DNA of 5,988 nt, taken from NCBI GenBank assembly GCA_009778235.1, contig WRKE01000171.1:1-5988 (forward strand), written 5' to 3'. This document shows positions 5,854-5,988 of this stretch, piece after piece. A model generated the notes under the pieces. That model ran no database searches. It saw only the letters and a list, made by a program, of their open reading frames with translations, and was not told where the DNA came from. Made by a program: the position numbers and the translations under genes. The DNA comes from Pseudomonadota bacterium (GTDB taxonomy: Bacteria > Desulfobacterota > Desulfobulbia > Desulfobulbales > Desulfobulbaceae). The stretch's first letter is position 1. Each line of letters starts with the position of its first letter.

Positions 5854-5988
5854 TGGTAAACGCCGTTCTATAGATTTTGTAATGAAGAACCGTTGTTGGC
5901 ACTAATATTCAATGAGGCTTGACCATGCGGAAAGACGATGACGCCGATACCCGGAAGAACCCGGAAGTTTCAAACCATGCCTGGGTTT
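5854..5988. other. Right-end non-coding or gene-edge sequence, with a possible plus-strand gene start at 5925
   Basis: A GAGG (5914-5917) stands 7 bases before ATG 5925, which opens a plus-strand frame MRKDDDADTRKNPEVSNHAWV running off the window. The minus strand is also open here from the window edge to a TGA at 5911-5909 (ending SFRMVKPH). Neither product is recognisable in so short a piece. ACCCGGAAG is repeated at 5949-5957 and 5959-5967. Which strand, if either, is coding cannot be settled within the window. Confidence 0.2.

Noticed and set aside
5897..5912. TGGCAC followed by TTCA, resembling a sigma-54 promoter
   Set aside because: The -24 half matches but the essential GC of the -12 element is missing.

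Overview
This GC-rich window looks like a chromosomal segment of a Gram-negative bacterium. A deltaproteobacterial (Desulfobacterota-type) host is my best guess. The guess rests on high G+C, a sigma-54-dependent two-component operon beside an ECF-like sigma/anti-sigma pair, and the character of the proteins. No marker gene fixes the taxonomy.

Layout. (1) Positions 3-764 (+) hold the 3' part of a sigma-70-family factor, whose start lies outside the window. Positions 843-1895 (+) hold a single-pass membrane protein with a cytoplasmic zinc-finger anti-sigma motif and a long Pro/Ala/Gln-rich extracytoplasmic region. The two are probably a sigma factor and its cognate anti-sigma factor. (2) Convergent to them, with only 7 bases between, is a minus-strand operon read from about 4960 down to 1903. 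It encodes a soluble PAS-domain histidine kinase (3696-4922), a DctD/NtrC-type sigma-54 activator response regulator (2293-3699) that overlaps the kinase by ATGA, and a small single-domain cupin (1903-2220). The kinase senses a cytoplasmic signal, the regulator then drives sigma-54 promoters, and the cupin may bind or modify a related small molecule. (3) From about 5000 to the right end there is no intact recognisable gene. The stretch around 5345-5910 is clearly more AT-rich than the rest.

Two decayed genes can be recognised in that right-hand part, both on the minus strand. One is the N-terminal arm-binding (DUF4102) domain of a P4-type tyrosine integrase (5062-5298), with one in-frame stop and no catalytic domain. 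Just upstream of it lie three GGGTAT repeats and a candidate promoter. The other is a fragment (5512-5853) that resembles an internal part of PglZ, the alkaline-phosphatase-superfamily protein of BREX phage-defence systems. I read this end as the scar of a decayed integrative, defence-bearing island next to the two-component operon. The PglZ assignment comes from remembered family motifs and needs a profile search.

I see no tRNA, rRNA, CRISPR array, complete insertion sequence or convincing rho-independent terminator.
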